From Lepturacanthus savala (taxonomy: Eukaryota; Chordata; Actinopteri; Scombriformes; Trichiuridae), in assembly GCA_030544235.1 (NCBI GenBank), contig CM060461.1:2128449-2192448 (forward strand): a stretch of DNA of 64,000 bases, read 5' to 3'. Of the stretch, positions 44,571 through 64,000 are shown in pieces; the first letter of the stretch is position 1; the number at the start of each line of letters is the position of its first letter. Made by a program: the position numbers and the translations under genes. The notes beneath the pieces were generated by a model. It had not been told where the DNA came from. It searched no databases and saw only the letters and a list, made by a program, of their open reading frames with translations.

Positions 44571-46559
44571 TTTAGTAGTTTGTTTTATTTTTTGTGTAAA
44601 TAGTTAATAATAATAATAATAATATATTTCGACGTCGGAAAATTACCTGATTTCGACGTCATTTAAACGTCTCATTGCGCAGTGGGCAGGCTGTAAGTGT
44701 ATATTACCTATATTAACCTACTATCAACACGACTAAGTACAAATACATAATGAGCATTCATGATTAAATGGTTATTTTCCTGCTGGAAATATTAATTAGT
44801 TCTCCGGGAATTCTGTATACCATCACTGAAATCGGGAAAATGAAATGTTATTTATTGCGTTCCGTTAAAAAAGGAGAAGAAGTCAACATCCCATGTTAAA
44901 TAAAGAAAACGATGTACTAAAGTCACATTAGTTACATTATCCGAGTGCTGGAACAATCCCAGTGTGCTCATTTCAATGTATCCTATGCTGTTTTGGTGTC
45001 TGTCTGTGCCGTTTGCCACGGAGCAACAAGTCTGAGCACGTCTCTGGTTGCTATGCAGCGCGAGGCGAGCCGAGCTAAACAAATGTGGGGAGACGCTAAT
45101 GCTGGTTTGCTGGAAAATGCGGACCGGATTTTAGCGAAACCACAGCAAAAAAACGAGTGGATTATCTGAATAGGTGCGCTGGAAAACCCGCCGATACCGA
45201 TATGCATATTTTTGCCAATATCGGTGGCCGATCCGATGCCGATATTGGATCGGGACAAGCCTAGTCTATATAAGACTTATTTTCAACTGTAAATTTCGTG
45301 AGCTTCCAGGAGTTCGGTGGGCGGGCGGACGGGCGGGCAGGCAGGGGGGGCCTCCCTACAAGCTGAGCTTAGGGCCTCCAAAACCTTAGCAGCGGCCCTG
45401 GTCTGTGTATCACAGCAGGTTCATCAGCGTGCAGTGCGTCCACTGTGTGAACCTGCCAATGATATACATAGCAGCATGAGGCGGTTCAGTGTCTGCAACA
45501 GTTCATTCATTCAACAGTAGAATCAGAATTATGGAAAGAGGAGGATTGTATTGTATATTTTTTAATCCTCAAAATAAAAATAAGCTAAAAATCAGATTTC
45601 TTTATTGTATTTCTATAATTTCAGCAATGCAACAAAACATAATACATGATGGAAGTTAATCATTTAAAGCAGCAAACAGCGGAGTAGTCACGTGGTGTGT
45701 CATTCTCACCAGGATGCCTGCAGGGAAAATAAACATTTAATCATGCTCATTGTGTATGTATAGCCTACTTAGTCATTTTGATAGTAGGCTAATAAAGCTA
45801 ATATATACTTACAGCCTGTATTGCCTTCATATAAGGCTTTTAACTATTTGCAGCTCCAGACAGATTTGTGTCTTTTGGTCCAATATGGCTCTTTGAATGC
45901 TTTGGGTTGCCGACCCCTGGTCTATCTGGTCAAGATATGGTCTATCTTGATGTATCTTTATAAAGTACAAATACAAATATTCATACAAATAAACTTGGCT
46001 TGTCTTACCTAAAAATAAAAGTAAATGCCTATACACACCTTAGTTATTGCTACATAGTTATTGTAAATTGCACATGGTATGAGGTAGGCGAGGAGATAAT
46101 TGCACATGGAATTATTGGAAAAAAAAATAAAAAATTAAATATGGTTATCTATAAATATAATAAATAAGAGACATAAAAAAAGAGACATGTCAAGGTAGTA
46201 AATTGAAATGATATATACAATAATAAAGTAATACAAGAGATATTAATTTAATATTGAAAAAATGTAATATTCTACATGACTAGCAAACAATGGCAATAAA
46301 GCAACAATTATTACATTTTGTTTTAATACTGTTCAATATTTGAATCTAAATGCAGATTTGGTCAACTAACAACTGTAATTGATGATTAAAAATAAGAATT
46401 ATTCGAGCTAGAAATAATTAGATAGATTAGATAATTATTTACAGCTGTGGAAGGTGTTGCTTCCTTTTTTCTTGCATGTATTTGCTTCTTTTTGTTAACA
46501 CGGTCTTTTTTAAAATGTAGTTTTGAATCATAAAAGCGTCTCATTTACAGTAACGTGAG
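44571..46559. other. Intergenic DNA with fragments of hAT-like elements
   Basis: At 45180-45262 there is a terminus rich in CGATATTGG ending GATCGGGACAAGCCTA. At 45345-45402 there is one ending AGCAGCGGCCCTG, and at 45870-45918 one ending GGGTTGCCGACCCCTG. All three are hAT-style ends, each without a partner. The interval 46090-46460 is AT-rich and featureless. No gene was found. Confidence 0.5.
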
Positions 46560-46710
46560 TAAAAGTAATCCGTTACTTCTACGCCCCCCCCCCCGAGGCC
46601 CCGCCCCCTCCTCCGCGGCCCTGTGCGGGTCAGACAGGAACAACATGGCGGCGGGAGGAGCGTTAGCTTCGGGACCAGTCGTTGTCTGAGAGCCCGGAGA
46701 TCCCGGCAGG
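46560..46710 (+). promoter_or_regulatory. smg7 promoter and 5' leader
   Basis: A GC-rich island (ten C in a row, then a GC-box-like CCCCGCCCCCTCCTCC around 46599-46614) lies directly upstream of smg7. AACATGGCGGC at 46642-46652 matches the YY1 consensus and also supplies an upstream ATG. No TATA box is seen. The transcription start is presumed within about 50-90 nt of the YY1-like site. Confidence 0.6.
46645..46689 (+). CDS. Upstream ORF in the smg7 leader (14 codons)
   Basis: ATG at 46645 opens a 14-codon frame reading MAAGGALASGPVVV with stop TGA at 46687-46689, 21 nt before the smg7 start at 46711. A purine (A) at -3 and G at +4 give a fair initiation context. It would be present only if transcription starts upstream of 46645. 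Translation is not shown by the sequence. Confidence 0.35.
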   Translation: MAAGGALASGPVVV

Positions 46711-63951
<17,241 letters not shown>

Positions 63952-64000
63952 GTGAGACGACCGTCGGAGAGCAGGCGTCGTCCTGCTGGTCCGTCTCTGT

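Overview
The window is vertebrate nuclear DNA and almost certainly comes from a ray-finned (teleost) fish. It holds three split protein-coding genes with canonical GT/AG introns. The surrounding DNA is crowded with fish-type repeats: Tc1-like, piggyBac, hAT, Harbinger-like, Rex3/RTE and L2/Rex1 elements, a gypsy-style solo LTR, microsatellites and minisatellites. No tRNA, rRNA or CRISPR locus was seen. All identifications were made by eye from translated sequence; no database search was run.

Layout. 1-2065: an AT-rich satellite that runs off the left edge. 7569-27105 (minus): a six-exon cytochrome P450 of the CYP7 family, best read as cyp7b1 (oxysterol 7-alpha-hydroxylase, 501 aa). Its 12.9-kb first intron holds a 1.3-kb GTA array, a 10-bp minisatellite, a wrecked piggyBac transposase, a solo LTR, a dead Tc1-like copy, nested hAT-like elements and a 38-39-bp satellite. 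29203-31412 (minus): a broken L2/Rex1-type LINE. 34051-37829 (minus, with a 5' untranslated exon ending at 39621): armc1 (276 aa), with a 23-bp minisatellite in one intron. 39600-40040: CpG-containing armc1 promoter. 40163-40603: a palindrome with arms identical over at least 160 bp. 41205-41648: the 38-39-bp satellite again, in reverse orientation. 42096-42997: an element with 25-bp terminal inverted repeats beside a decayed DUF4806-like gene. 46560-63951 (plus): smg7, 17 coding exons, 918 codons in the window, continuing past the right edge. An apparently intact Tc1-like transposon sits in its intron 4.

The three genes are not a functional unit. Cyp7b1 acts on oxysterols in the endoplasmic reticulum, Armc1 is a mitochondrial outer-membrane-associated armadillo protein, and Smg7 is a nonsense-mediated decay factor. 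Linkage of armc1 and cyp7b1 matches their proximity on human chromosome 8q, which supports the cyp7b1 call over other CYP7 paralogues. Human SMG7 is on chromosome 1, so its linkage here is a fish arrangement.

I did not find a new enzymatic or defence system. The most unusual features are structural: the perfect palindrome next to the armc1 promoter, inverted arrays of one satellite on either side of armc1, the young intact Tc1-like element, nested transposons inside a piggyBac relic, and a short upstream ORF in front of smg7.
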